Shown: piece after piece, positions 47,901 to 59,130 of the stretch
Layout of the letters: the number at the start of each line of letters is the position of its first letter
Position numbering within the stretch: the first letter of the stretch is position 1
Assembly (NCBI GenBank): GCA_030704615.1
Contig: CM060734.1
Location: forward strand, 58,234,042-58,298,041
Length of the DNA stretch: 64,000 nucleotides
From: Takakia lepidozioides
Lineage: Eukaryota > Streptophyta > Takakiopsida > Takakiales > Takakiaceae
Reading direction: 5' to 3'
Program-made: the position numbers and the translations under genes
Notes under the pieces: model-generated
Database searches by the model: none
What the model was told of the DNA's origin: nothing
Seen by the model: only the letters and a program-made list of their open reading frames with translations

Positions 47901-50900
47901 GTACACCCCAACACAAACTTGAAGTCACACTTGCAACTCACGGGAATAATAAGATAGTGGATCTTGAGCTCGTTGTCGTCATCAGACTGAACCAGCAACA
48001 CTCGATCTTCCCCATGCATTAGCTGCCACACATTGGAAACTCCGACAATGCCACGGTTGACACAGCTGCCAGACAAAAGCTCAGGCTGTGACTTGCCCTT
48101 AAATTACTTGCCTGCCTTGATACGACTTACCAAGTCAGAACTGCCCACTTTTAAGTGTACACCAGGCATCACAACATTTTCTTGTGTGATGCTTATGAAA
48201 TCAGTGTAAGAGGGACTAGAGACAATGATGCAGAACTCAAGCTCTCATATAGTACCATAATGACTCGTTCACACATACGCAGCTAAATAGTAGCTCCCGG
48301 TACGAGAAAATGGCTTGAGAATCACCACAGTGCAGTCAGTCAAGAAAACTGCACAGGTTTTGCTAAAAAATCCATACAAAAGCAATTTCCACCTGCATTG
48401 GCAATAGCATGAGCATTGGGTAAGGACAAGTGCGACTCAGCTGGTCTGAAAGACCAGCAGACACAAATGTGCACTCCAATGTTTCAGAATGTTACGTACA
48501 TATACATAACATTACATGGACCAATTACATAGATGATTATGTACATTGCATGTACATTACATGGATGGTTATTACAATACATACCATTACATACACTAGG
48601 GTAGCCTGTGCCGTTGGCCCACGTGTGAAGAATTGAAATCTAAGACCAAGTGCAATTTCCATCTATCCAAGTGCGTCTCCTATGTTAAGGCCCATCTAAG
48701 CCCAAGTGCAATCTCCTATATATCCAAGTGCTTCTCCCAGTAGAGGCACAGGTGCAACCTTCAGTGTCATTCCAACACTTAATTTTGTGATTTAGTTGAA
48801 TTTTCAGTGACCAAAATTGTTCACATTTCTATAATTCTCGGCCCGTAGGTCCAAATTTTGTGAAACCGAGTCGGTGCACCCCTACTCATCGAGGGCTTTC
48901 CAACGGTACCAAAATCGTGGCCTCTATCTAAGCACAAGTGCAACCTCCAATGTCCTTCCAACACTTGATTTTGTGATTTAGTTGAATTTTCAGCGACCAA
49001 AATTGTTTATAATTCCATAAGTCTCGGTCCGTAGCTCCAATTTTTGTGAAACCAAGTCGGTGCACCCCTACTCATCAAACCAATGTTCTAGTATGAAAAT
49101 GTTAAATGTGAAAATTTGAAGCAGGCTCCCCTAGGTGGAAGTAATGAACCAAAATATCCTTTAGAAACCAAACGAGCCCATGAATCCAAGCAGTCTGCTG
49201 TCAGGGTTCGTTTGGAGAAACCCAAGTATGGTTCGCACATCTGGACAATAATGTAGTCAGATTGGATCGTCATAATGTCAGACCAATGCCATCCACATGG
49301 CCCAATCTTTCCGTGGAGACCAGAAAGTCTCTAGGTCCTCCAGGTGTGAGAGAACTGGGGTCTAACCATAAATTCTGCAGACCGTGACTAGTGGACCCGG
49401 TGAACTGCCTTTAGTAGTTGGGTTTACTTGTGCCCTAACCATTGGACCACGGAGTCATCTTCCAAGGGGGAAAGAAGAAAGGAAAAAAGACAGATTACCT
49501 CTTAGCAAAGGGAAACTCAAAGAGCCTCATAGCATTCCCTTGTTCCACAGAAAAAAGCTGGTAGGCATGCTGCCCCCATACCAGTGCAGCTACACCCTCC
49601 ACCATGGGCTCACTCCTGGCTATATCACTTCCAAAACGAGGGGAGAAAGGTGACTGCGAATTGCTCATGCTTCCCTGTCGTATCGTACACATAAGCCGGC
49701 ATCCAGAGACAGACCACACTGCAAGGCCCCTATACCTCCATCCAACTGCAAGCGCACAGTTGTCGGGCGTCCAGCTGATTTGGTTCACTGGCCCTGTATC
49801 TTCCACTGCATAGCTGTAAAATATAGTAGGCATATAAGGTGTGCAGCGGAGAACAAAAACCACATCAAATTTCTTCTACCCCTCTCTGTTCAGAAAGCCC
49901 AGCTTTATTTGCAGCGTAAAGATAATGGCTTGGTTAGACTGAAGCAGGCATCACAATGGGAAGCAACTTGATGGCACGATCTACGCTGCTAGACCAAGTT
50001 CAGCATAATTTTACAAAGAAGAAATACAAGACAAAAAAAATGATTATCATTTCACTAAAGTGTGACATGAATTGGCGAATTTGTGGATTCTCTTCGCCGA
50101 AGTGTACTAGTGTAAGTATGCTGGTCACAATACATCGTCAGAAAGAAGAAAAAGAAAACTTGAATCCAATAAGCTAACAACGAAATAACTGCTCACCCCC
50201 AGTCACACAATGAGATTTTTCGGAGGAGCAATGTACTGTCTGCCAGGTTAAAAAGCTCCACACTGCCACGGCGGGTTCCAACTGCCAAAATCTGTCGCTC
50301 CTGAGCTATGGAGGCACAAACCGCATCAAATACTCCAACCCACCTCTTTGGGGTGATATCATCAGCTTGCTTTAGTCCCTTTTCATTCACAGAACACAAG
50401 ACCACTGTTCCATCTAGACAGACAGCTACCAAGAGATGTAGCAGCATTGAGAGCTCTAGCTGGGCAAAGCCACTCGCCCTGCCTCGCCTGCTGATGCCAT
50501 CAACAAGGGGAGAAAATGCAGGCGATTGATGAGGCGACGCAATCGGGGAACTCATACTGCCATTGGCCTCCCATAGGTATGTTGCTTCAGCTATGGAAAC
50601 AAAACCTTGCAAAAGATCCAAGGCCCCAAGAAGCTGCACAAATAAAACAACATTCACTACCAAAAGCATTATAGGGAGGGGGAACCCAATAATTAGTGCA
50701 CTTTTAACTGAAACCTAATTCCCTAAATGAAATCACCGAACTTCAAGTGGGGCCCCCCACTATACAACTTACGAAAACTCATACTACTTCAGAGACCCAC
50801 TCATCATGTGTATTGTTGCAGGCATATTACCCAAAAAGCTGAAGAGCACAAAAGTCTGTTTGTGGTTTTGGAAGGACAGCAAACTCTACCTCGCCATCCC

Positions 50901-52161
50901 AGGAAACCAACCGCAGACAGCTGTTGGAAAGCCCCAACACAATGTTAAGATGATCAGCTGCCGTACAGCTCCTGCACAGATTGGACATTGAAACTTTTAT
51001 GAATGCCTTGAGGAGCTAATGATGACAAATCCTACATAAGAAATCTAGATGGCCAAATACTTGGTAACGACACACAGAACTTAACTTAGTAGTCTTCGCT
51101 TGCAAAAGAGAGAGAGACAGTAAATGCAGTGCAGCAAAACTACTCTTGTACACTCATGAAACAGAATAATTGAACATTCGAAAACCTTCCCATCAACTGC
51201 AAAACAGATCCACAGGGTCAATCATACACTGTAACATTCCGATTGAGGAACGAGACATCTACGCTCAACTGGAACTTCACATTGACAAGTGAGAGTCCAG
51301 CAACCTCCTTGCCAGAGAAGCGCAAGTGCTTATCAGAGGCACTTATATTGTAGAAATGGAGATAGCTCTTGGATGTCTGCAGCCCACAGCATGTATGTCA
51401 GGTTTACAAACCATTATGAGAACAACAGGCAGCTTGAGTACTGTACGTCTCATGTCACAGTTGAAATATCCTTCACAAGGAAACACATCCGTATAAATTC
51501 AAACATCATGGTCCAAACACAACCAGCACTGACAATCCACAATCTGCATAGAATTTACCAGGACAGCAAGTCTCTTGCTGTCAGCACTCCATAAGGCCTG
51601 TACATTCACACCCTCCTCTTGCAAGGATGAAGTGTCCCTGCCATATTGGCCCAGCCTTATTTTATGCTGCACAGTTCCAAGCGAAAAGCCACCTTGAAGT
51701 TAGTGGAAACCCCCAATCGCCTTGTCACTGGATCTAACCAGAACATGGCTCATGAATGCTAGGCATGCCTGCAAACTGTCTGGCTATGGCGCGAAGAGGG
51801 TATGGGACTCTTGGGACCCCCAACATTGCCTAGAAGCTGACTCTGCATCAGTGTGAGCATTTCAGTAGGATTAAAACCTGCCCTGGATCTCTGAATTATC
51901 CTTTGCTGACTATACCAGCACCTTGTGGCTGATTACGTCATCTGATCATGTTGCATTCTTGTTTATGAAAGAGATATTCAGGTTTCATGGTCTGCCTCGT
52001 GGGATCTAAACAATATTTGAACATACCTGCGCAGCGCTCAGGATTTGAACATTTGAAGACGACACCAGCAGAAGGAAGTCCTCTTGTATGGACAAATTGA
52101 CAACGGGCTGCGGAGATCCTCCAATGGCAAGAAGTTTCGGCCAGCCATAGGCGACATACAT
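38979..52161 (-). CDS. RIC1: RIC1-like subunit of the Rab6-type GEF complex
   Basis: This is a large gene of about two dozen exons. RIC1 with RGP1 activates Rab6/Ypt6 at the Golgi for retrograde traffic. The start at 52161 reads MYVAYGWPKLLAIGGS, the typical plant N-terminus. Exon 1 (52027-52161, 45 codons) joins in phase to exon 2 (51559-51666, RLGQYGRD then ALWSADSKRLAVL). The WD40-like half continues in exons at about 50825-50985, 50197-50634, 49499-49813, 47942-48065, 47347-47577, 46865-47068, 46510-46705 and 46010-46180 (ELSLLDLD, PWWAYGHRGMQ). The RIC1 domain follows in exons near 44450-44645 (LDPELDFDREVYPLGL), 43333-43450 (HFSHSLEWLLFTVFDAIMSR), 42890-43070, 42490-42660, 42170-42300, 41780-41920, 41290-41490, 41060-41195, 40650-40730, 39716-39820, 39310-39385 (VLFEVFRGDMRLWHAYSTTL) and about 39115-39215. 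Exon 3 (near 51250), exon 12 (near 45.3 kb) and the exact stop are uncertain. No disabling mutation was noticed. Confidence 0.88.
44990..45215 (-). mobile_element. tRNA-derived SINE in a RIC1 intron
   Basis: On the minus strand, TGGCCCAGTGGTTAGGGC (about 45205-45188, A-box-like) is followed by GTGGGTTCAAAGCC (about 45160-45147, B-box-like), then a body containing TTGGGCAACCGCGATGCC. It is a typical tRNA head plus unrelated body. It sits between RIC1 exons and is in the same orientation as the gene. Confidence 0.65.
48740..49081. repeat. Tandem duplication, period about 186 bp, in a RIC1 intron
   Basis: Two diverged copies share 'ccaacactt.attttgtgatttagttgaattttca' and 'gtcggtgcacccctactcatc'. 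The first occupies about 48740-48895 and the second about 48925-49081. No coding potential was recognised. The start of the first copy also resembles the 'aagtgcaatctcc' phrases at 48640-48730, so a partial third copy may be present. Confidence 0.8.
49370..49470 (-). mobile_element. Partial tRNA-derived SINE in a RIC1 intron
   Basis: On the minus strand, TGGTCCAATGGTTAGGGC (about 49450-49433) is an A-box/D-arm-like sequence similar to that of the SINE at 44990-45215. The B-box half is weak. It lies 30-130 bp downstream, in the sense of RIC1 transcription, of the exon at 49499-49813. Confidence 0.45.
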
Positions 52162-52535
52162 GATGGAAGGCGCCTCAATAACGATGTCACACTGCCATGA
52201 AACTCATCTCCAAAATTGCAGGACGAGAGATTGTTGCAAGGGACACCAGCGGCCTCCCCTTCTTCTAAGTACTCCTTGCACCGTGTCAAAGCAGCACCGT
52301 GCTCAGTATCACAGGCTTCTTCAGGCTCGTGATGCCGTGTGAGGGATCGTACTAAACAACACCTTTCTTTCCTAGACTTGCTTGTGCTAAGTTATTGCTG
52401 TTCCAAGTAGGTAGGGAGTGTGCCCTAGGTGGGCAAGGACTACGCTTACCCTACCAGTTTAAGGCAAGCTTGTGAGGTGGTGGGGCCCGCAGGCCTGAGC
52501 TTAGGGAGGCTCCGGCAGACTACCTGTCAAATATC
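52162..52535. other. Upstream region of RIC1, no gene seen
   Basis: This should hold the 5' UTR and promoter of minus-strand RIC1. No specific element was identified. Confidence 0.5.
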
Positions 52536-52539
52536 TTCC

Positions 52540-53000
52540 CCCATTGTGAAGGTGAGGAGCGCTCCACACCTCCTGCTCCCTCCTCACGCTCCCCACCTTT
52601 AGGACCATGTTCCCCAACATTCTTCAATTCTGCTCCCCTGTTCCCGGTCCAAGATCCTTGCTCCCCATAGTTGGGACAGGGAGCGAGCCGCATTCCACAG
52701 GGCGAGTAGGGGAGCGGGGTCAGGAACCGGGAGCAAGGAGGGGAGCAAAATCGGGAACAGGGGAGCGACGTCTGGAACCGGGGTGAGGAGGGGAGCGAGA
52801 TCAGGAAGAGGGGAGCGAGATCCGGAACCAGGGGCGAGGAGGGGGGCGAGGACCGGGAACAGGGGAGCGAGCCACGTTCCATAAGGCGAGGAGGGGAGCA
52901 GGGACCAAGAACAGGGGAGCGAGCGAGGACAAGGGACAGGGATAGGGGAGCGGGACTGGGAACAAGGAGGGGACAGAGGGAACAGGGGAGCGTAGCCACG
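52540..53000. repeat. G-rich minisatellite (aggggagcgag units)
   Basis: Irregular repeats of about 20-35 bp built on 'aggggagcgag', 'ccgggaacagggg' and 'gcgaggagggg' fill the segment. The plus strand is almost all purine. The minus-strand open frame across it (52520-53095) is a by-product: its protein is a Pro/Ser/Leu repeat with no domain. Runs of three to six G make quadruplex formation possible. Confidence 0.85.
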
Positions 53001-53984
53001 ATCTTGGACTTAGGATTATTTTGGAGATGAAAAAATATAGTAATCAATCCCACGTGCAACCTATCAGTCAACAATAAGAACCTCAAATACATCACCTAGC
53101 CACCGCACTACCCTCCGCTTCTTGCATTACCTTTGATTTCCTAATGCTTTAATCTACAAATACAGGCTAGCAGGTGAGAGGGGAGCAAGGGGGTGGGGAT
53201 TTGACAGTGCGCCCCGCCGGAACGTAGCTCCCGACAACCGTACCGGCAAGGCTCCCACGCTTGCATTCAACTCGTCGGGTAAGCTTAGTTGCTCCCCCTA
53301 GGTGCTGGGACCAAGAAATTATAGATGTAGGTCCTAATTGCTTATCTACGTTTTATTCATACTGATGAAGCATAAGCATACCGTAGTATAGGGGCCATTT
53401 TGACACAAATTTTAATATTTCAAAGATTGTTGAAAATTTTGGAAATTGATTTTGTGAAATTAAATAACTTTGTGAATGATAATAAAGCATCTTTGAGAAT
53501 ATTCCATATGTCAATATGGAATTCTCAAAATAAAATAAATATTCGACATAGGAATGTCGAAATGGCCTATGTACTACGGTATTGGTTTTCATCGTCTTGA
53601 AAAGGCTATTGTCTTCTTCCATATAGGTATATAGATTGTGGACACTTATAAACATCCATAACCAATGCAACCTATGGATTATATTCGGACCATTCAATCA
53701 TTAAAGAATTTTAGTCAATGTTTTAAATCTATGTTTAATATCTTCATATTTAGTGAGAGATAGTTTGATACTTTTGGTTACTTTATATGGTTTTTGATAT
53801 ATGATCGGGTTAAACCTTTGGGTATAAAAACAGTCAACCATGATTATTATTGATATTTTTATAGTTTATTTGTTGGCTCAAGTAGATTGTGCAATAATTA
53901 GCTACCTTGTTGGTGTGGTACATTGCTAGCTTCTCCCCCTTGCCTTGGCAATGTCCGTTTGGCGCCTCATTGGCAGTGTAACGC
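53001..53984. other. Intergenic, AT-rich after 53340, no gene recognised
   Basis: GC falls sharply near 53340. A 114-codon minus-strand frame (53353-53697) is rich in Phe, Tyr, Ile and Lys, as expected by chance in AT-rich DNA, and has no recognisable domain. Confidence 0.4.
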
Positions 53985-54195
53985 AATCCATGTAATCCCT
54001 CGTGTAACTCGCAATGTAATTCACAGTATAACTCATGGCAGTGTAACTCATAGCAGTGTAACCCATCCATGTAACTCACAGTGTAACTCTTAGGCATGTA
54101 ACAAACAGCAGTGTAACCCAAACCATATAACCCGTCGTGTCCATGGCAGTGTAACTCTCAGTGTAATTCACAGTAATGTAATTCATAACAGTGTA
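53985..54195. repeat. Minisatellite of GTGTAACTCA-type units
   Basis: About fifteen degenerate units of 10-18 bp containing 'gtgtaactca', 'cagtgtaac' or 'catgtaaccc' run in tandem. Unit length and sequence vary. Confidence 0.8.
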
Positions 54196-54570
54196 TCAGA
54201 TGGCATTGATGTCTGCGTCTTCATCGTTGATAACAAAAGCATTCGACTTCCAATCTGATTTGCTCTCAAGAAGTCGGTCATAGCTGAGACGTCTCATCCA
54301 GGGGCTCAGATCAGTAGTTTTTTTTCTCGCGGAAATAATATAAGCAATGGATATGTCGTTCAGCGATTCGTCAAACACAATCATGGTGTACATTGGGAAC
54401 TGCAATGTCACAATGGTACAAAATGAATAAAGAGTGTGTCAACTTCTTGGCAACAGATGCATGGCACTCACATTTCAGAATGCAATGAAAGGATAAGCGT
54501 GACACCACTACCTTATTTTCGTTAGTCCCAAATGTTGCATCGCAGGATACCAACGGTTGTGTCCCAAGTC
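54190..54570 (-). mobile_element. MULE-type transposase fragment with a spliceosomal intron
   Basis: A minus-strand exon ending at 54512 reads LVSCDATFGTNENK. After a GT-AG intron (54400-54511) the next exon begins FPMYTMIVFDESLND and continues IAYIISARKKTTDLSPWM and SDWKSNAFVINDEDADINAI. The DATFGTN then VFD-x-IPVAYIITSR then F-VDDAxxEI order is that of MULE-like (FAR1-related) transposases in plants. DATFG contains the first catalytic Asp and the INDEDAD block the second. Only the middle of the protein is present, so it is a fragment. Confidence 0.65.
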
Positions 54571-54700
54571 AATCATTTTATGTTTTTGTCACTCCGCTTG
54601 TATTCCAATCACGAACTTCAAATCACCCACCACTGACGTTGTCTCTTTGTGGTAGAAGAAGACGCTTTTAGGATTGCTATCGACAAGGGGATGATATTTT

Positions 54701-54768
54701 GTGAGCAGACCCCGCGAGCAGAAAATTCCGTGAGCAGAAATCTGCTCACGCTTCAAGATCTGCTCACG
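54701..54768. other. Cluster of GTGAGCAGA half-sites with a 10-bp palindrome
   Basis: Five copies of GTGAGCAGA or a near match lie within 68 bp: forward at 54701, 54715 and 54730, reverse at 54741 and 54759. The central pair makes a perfect 10-bp inverted repeat with a 2-base loop (54729-54750). It may be a protein-binding site or a transposon subterminal repeat. Confidence 0.6.
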
Positions 54769-54841
54769 TATAACCGCGGATGCCTACTCAACTTAGAAGA
54801 CCTATTATTGCGCAGAGTGGTCAGTATTACAAGCTCGGTTA

Positions 54842-54910
54842 TGGATGTTGTCGGGATGAATGGTGGATGAATGTCTGTATGATGAATGAGACATGGATGA
54901 ATGAAATAAA
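54842..54910. repeat. GGATGAATG short tandem repeat
   Basis: Degenerate repeats of 'atggatgaatg' and 'gatgaatga' fill this short stretch. Similar 'ttcatcc' words occur at 56840-56930 in the opposite orientation. Confidence 0.65.
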
Positions 54911-55139
54911 TGCAATAATACAAAGTTGTTTTGTAGTAGTAGCTCCGAAATCCCTTAAACCATGCTAGTATTGCTTGCAAATCAATTGTGAAAGTGCACT
55001 GTATAGTGCCAATAATGAATCCACATTGCTTTGTTGATTGACGAGGGGTTACTTGTCATTTTTCCAGGTATCCAAGGTTGAGAGAGAGGCTCACACCCAA
55101 ATCTAAAGAAGGTAGAGATGTGAACTCGTGCTCTATAAA

Positions 55140-55774
55140 TAAACGTTTCAAAACACGTACTGGGAATTAAGATGTCATTGACGACACCTTAATCCCTAGC
55201 ACTTGCACACACACCGCCTTACCGCCAAGGCTTGTTTGCCATCAGATTTATTTGGGTTGAAATTTTTTGGGGTTTTTGGTTTTTCCATGAATTGTCATGT
55301 GCCAACTCGTACTGGGAATTAAGATGTCATTGACGACACCTTAATCCTCAGCACCTGCACATACACCGCCTTACAGCCAAGGCTGTTCGCCATCAGATTT
55401 TTTGGGGTTGAAACTTTTTGGGTGAATTTTTTTTGGGGGTTTTGGTTTTTCCATGAATTGTCATGTGCCAACTCATACTGGGAATTAAGATGTCGTTGAC
55501 AACACCTTAATCAAGCACATTCGGGAGAAAAAAAAAAAAAAAAAAAAAAAAAACCCAAAGATTTTTTTTTTTTTTGACTACTTGCTGGAAATTAAGATGT
55601 CGTTGACGACACCTTAATCCCCAGCACCTGCACACACACCGCCTTACCGCCAAGGCTGTTCGCCATCAGATTTTTTTGGGTTGAAAATTTTTGGATGAAT
55701 TTTTTTGGGATTTTTGGTTTTTCCGTGAATTGTCATGTGCCAACTCGTATTGGGAAATCTGGCACATTCAGGGG

Positions 55775-55821
<47 letters not shown>

Positions 55822-56840
55822 ACATGACAATTCATGGAAAAACTAACAACCCCAAAAACAATTCACCCAAAAGATAAATGGATGTAGGGTTCTTGCTGAC
55901 TCAATTTTGCACTAGTTTTCGGGACCTGCCTCAATATGATAGACTACTTTTCCATTTTGTTTCGTATGCCAGTTGTTCCCATGTGGTGGACGTGGGGGGA
56001 ATGCGGATTGCAAACCCCGACATGAAACTAATATTATGACAGTTGGGCCTCTTGGAAGACGAAACCCGGTGTCATCCTCCAGCATCTCAATTTCTTGCTT
56101 CGACAGACATGTTCCCACCTTCACTGGCCACACAGCTGGAATTTGAGGCTTAGTGATGACTGAATCCCGACAAGTCCCCATCACACAACGCTGAATGTCA
56201 TCTGGGCAAAACCAGAACTTGTGAGGCCTGGACTCCCGGGATGAAAAATTGGCATGATGAATGAACCATGGATGACTGCTACAACATTTATCCTTACCGA
56301 TCAGCATGTACGCATGGAAACAGGCATTAAGCTGTCCTCAACGCCAGCTTAATTCACAACCCCTGTTAGCACATGACAATTCAACCCATGAAAGAAAGAA
56401 ATGATTCAAAAAAACCTTACCGATAAGCATTTATGTGCAGGGAAACAAGCATTAAGGTGGTGTCAATGCCAACTTAATTCTGAGGCCCTGTTGACACATG
56501 ACAATTCAACCTAGGGAAAAAATCCTTAGCGGTAAGCATGTGTGTGCAGGGGCTTGGGATTAAGGTGTCGTCAACGCCTTAATTCCCAACAAGTTTTCCA
56601 AAAAAAAAAAAAAAAAAAAAAAAAATTCGTACTGGGAATTAAGATGTCGTTGACAACACCTTAATCCCCGCCACCTGTGCACACACACCGCCAAGTCTTC
56701 TTCGCCTTGAATTTTTTTTGATTAATTTTTTTGGGAGAATTTTTTCGGGGATTTTGGTTTTTCCTTGAGTTGTCATGTGCCAACTTATACTGGGAATTAA
56801 GATGTTGTTGGCGACACCTTAATCTTGAGCACTTGCATAC
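55140..56840. repeat. Interspersed hairpin repeat family in direct and inverted copies
   Basis: A unit centred on the hairpin-forming ATTAAGATGTCGTTGACGAC...CTTAAT recurs near 55163, 55315, 55481, 55587, 56634 and 56792. Reverse-oriented relatives lie near 56318, 56432 and 56550 (for example attaaggtgtcgtcaacgc). Units also share 'cacacacaccgcc', 'tttttggtttttccatgaattgtcatgtgcca' in part, and homopolymer runs. One A-run near 55774-55819 exceeds 40 bases. The arrangement is partly tandem (spacing about 105-170 bp). Confidence 0.8.
55912..56307 (-). other. 131-codon open frame of unknown identity inside the repeat block
   Basis: The minus-strand frame reads coherently, with FSSRESRPHKFWFCPDDIQ and CLSKQEIEMLEDDTGF, Cys, Trp and charged residues. 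It is flanked by the hairpin repeats. It is on the same strand as, and upstream of, the MULE fragment at 54190-54570, so it might encode another part of that element, but I cannot show this. No known domain was recognised. Confidence 0.4.
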
Positions 56841-58714
56841 ACCATGGTTCATTCATGTCGCTCATTCTTCATCCAAAAATCATCCAACATTCATCCATTA
56901 TCTTTTTCATTCATCCGACAGATTTTCATCGCACATTCGTACCATATGGTTGTCATGATACATGAGCTGCTCACATGGTAGCTACCCTCTTATCAACCTA
57001 CATTACACGTACACTTTGTGCATTATCTCGGTGTTTTTTGTAACTCTCGATCGCAAGTTTGTCGACAATGTTTCTCATGTCGTACTCGAATAAGAAACAA
57101 TCATGACTCCATTCCATGTTTGGCAAGCTTCCTGGAGCTGTTAAGTGTGTTGTGTCATAATCATAGTTGGAGATAGACCACTGCGAAGACTATCGACGAC
57201 CCACTGAACTGAGACGATGGGCATGCATGAATCGGGGGTGTCGCGCACCTCACTTCGGTAAGCTCCCCTTCAAGTCATAGTTGCTAGCTTGATGCGCGCG
57301 TCTAACTCCCAACCTGGCCGCCGGACCAACTTGGAGCTTCGGCTGCTCACCGGGGCATAACGGTCCCCCTTTGATCTCCCAAAGAACCCTCCACCGATTC
57401 GGAACCAGCGGGAATTCCCTTTGGTAGTTGGCAGTCCGGAACAGCTCCCCACTCTTTGGTCGCTTTCCGGCTCGCTCGCTTACTCACTAGTTTTTGGTCA
57501 CCAACAGGCTTGCACCGTTCTCGGGGTTACTACTCCCTATATATTCTTCTGTAGCTGTCCGCGGGGGTTTCACAACCAGCCATGCCATTTTATGGCGAAC
57601 CACCACGAAAACCCTCGACTCCCGGTGATGAGTCGTGGTGAGTCTTGGCCCATTCACCACGGCCCCTTTGGACCGTGATGAGTCCCAAGACTCCCCACGA
57701 CTCCCACCACGAGGTCTCCGCCCCCATGGTGAGTCCTATGCCACCCCCACTAAGTCCCGCTAAGCTACCACCACCCCTTGTGGAGCCACCCCCACCGCAA
57801 CCCGTTGTGCGGGGCTCCATCTAGTGAGCGCCTCCGCCTCCTTGAGTGTTTTGGACACTCAAGGGTGCTTCAGCCCCCCCCCCCCCCCCCACCATACCTA
57901 TCGCTGCCGCTGCCCCCACCACAGCCCCTCATGTGTCCCGACCCCCCCCCCCCCTGCCCTCAAGGCAAAGGACCGCGACACACACCCCTACCAACAGGGA
58001 GTCGATGTCCTCATCGACTTGTCCATTTTGTAGAAACGAACATCCAAGTTGTGGCATCCCACATCAAGGAGTTTGTTTCCGTACCATGGCGTCCCATGGC
58101 AAAGAACCAAACCCCACACTTGACTTTACTCTCCACTAGCTAGTTCGGCCGACTTCTTCCAAGTCCCGGCCAGGGGTGGAGCCTCTCAAGCTCCTCCCAG
58201 TGCACTCTTCTTGGCCTTCTTCAAGGTCAAGGAACGATCCTCCCCGAGGATCGAATCGCCTTACTGCAACAACATTGCTTGCGATCGCTCTTGATGCCGC
58301 TTTTGGCATCACTTTGCGCAAGGGTTCACCTCGAACCCCCTTCGACTAGGAAGATAACCTTGAACCAACCGTGCGCCCCAATCACTACAATTGGGTCCGT
58401 CTTGGAATGCTGGCCTGAGGTACGGGAACACGTCGAAGCCGCACTACGACTTCGTCCCGAGGCTACACGATTATAGTACGTGAACGGAAGCACATAGCTT
58501 CCGCGTTAGCCCGCACTACAAAGCAACCACCTCGGTAGCGCAATTATAGTACGCGCACGCGCCAGGTGCGCACTAGCACGTGAACTCCCAAAGAAGGCGC
58601 ATGTTTCCTTGCCCCTTGGATGGGAGTCACCTGATTTCGGCACTGCGCAAACACACGATTAACCCAATTTACCTCTCCCACTTTTGTAAGCTAGCATGCA
58701 TTCTATACACTAGC
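56841..58714. other. Intergenic, GC-rich after 57250, no gene recognised
   Basis: ORFs here are proline-rich and low-complexity (two C-runs at about 57877 and 57944). Words such as 'gtgatgagtc' and 'ccacgact' recur at 57620-57740. A perfect 10-bp hairpin with a 5-base loop is at 57840-57864. The region may derive from the gag part of the downstream gypsy element, but no zinc knuckle was found. Confidence 0.4.
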
Positions 58715-58790
58715 CAACCCCCGGGGGGTGCACTCCTCATTAAATGTACCAGCCACGTGCGTGCACAGGAGGGGGTATTTTAAACCCCCT
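58710..58790. repeat. Direct repeat flanking the gypsy element, left copy
   Basis: 'ccggggggtgcactc' followed by 'cacgtgcgt' also occurs at 61705-61750 in the same orientation about 3 kb downstream. The two copies may be LTR remnants of one element. Confidence 0.5.
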
Positions 58791-58865
58791 CATGTACAAC
58801 ATTATACATACAGAGGGGGGTTTAAAACACCTTAAATATAATTTTACAGGAGGGGGTTGTTGAGT

Positions 58866-58970
58866 TTTTAGGGATAGTGTAGTGGTAAGAATGGCGATTC
58901 CGCCGCGATGCATCCCGGGATCGAATCGTGGAATCGTCGTTTTGTATGTTTTTTTTTTTTTTTTTTTTCG
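58866..58970 (+). mobile_element. tRNA-derived SINE with T-run
   Basis: TAGTGTAGTGGTAAGAATGG (about 58876-58895) resembles the A box and D-arm of a tRNA, and GGGATCGAATCGTGG (about 58917-58931) the B box. They are followed by about 20 bp and a run of nearly 20 T. A T-rich end is known in some plant SINE families. It lies just upstream of the truncated gypsy element. Confidence 0.6.
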
Positions 58971-59130
58971 CTCCACGATCTTTTTCCCCTGACCTCCCGC
59001 GGCTTTCTCTTTTCTTTCTCCTCCTCTCCCGCGTTCGCCTTCCCTTTCGCGGGCTTTCTCTTTTTCCTCCTCTCCTCTCCCCTCCTCTCCACAGGGCATG
59101 GTAGGACAATGTGGTGAGGGCACCAGAATG

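Noticed and set aside
52520-53095. 191-codon minus-strand open frame
   Set aside because: It is the translation of a G-rich minisatellite on the complementary strand; the protein is a Pro/Ser/Leu repeat with no domain.
53353-53697. 114-codon minus-strand frame in AT-rich DNA
   Set aside because: The Phe/Tyr/Ile/Lys-rich composition is what AT-rich noncoding DNA gives; no motif was recognised.
57780-58143. Proline-rich plus-strand frames
   Set aside because: They come from C-runs and low-complexity sequence in three overlapping frames; no gag zinc knuckle or other domain is visible.
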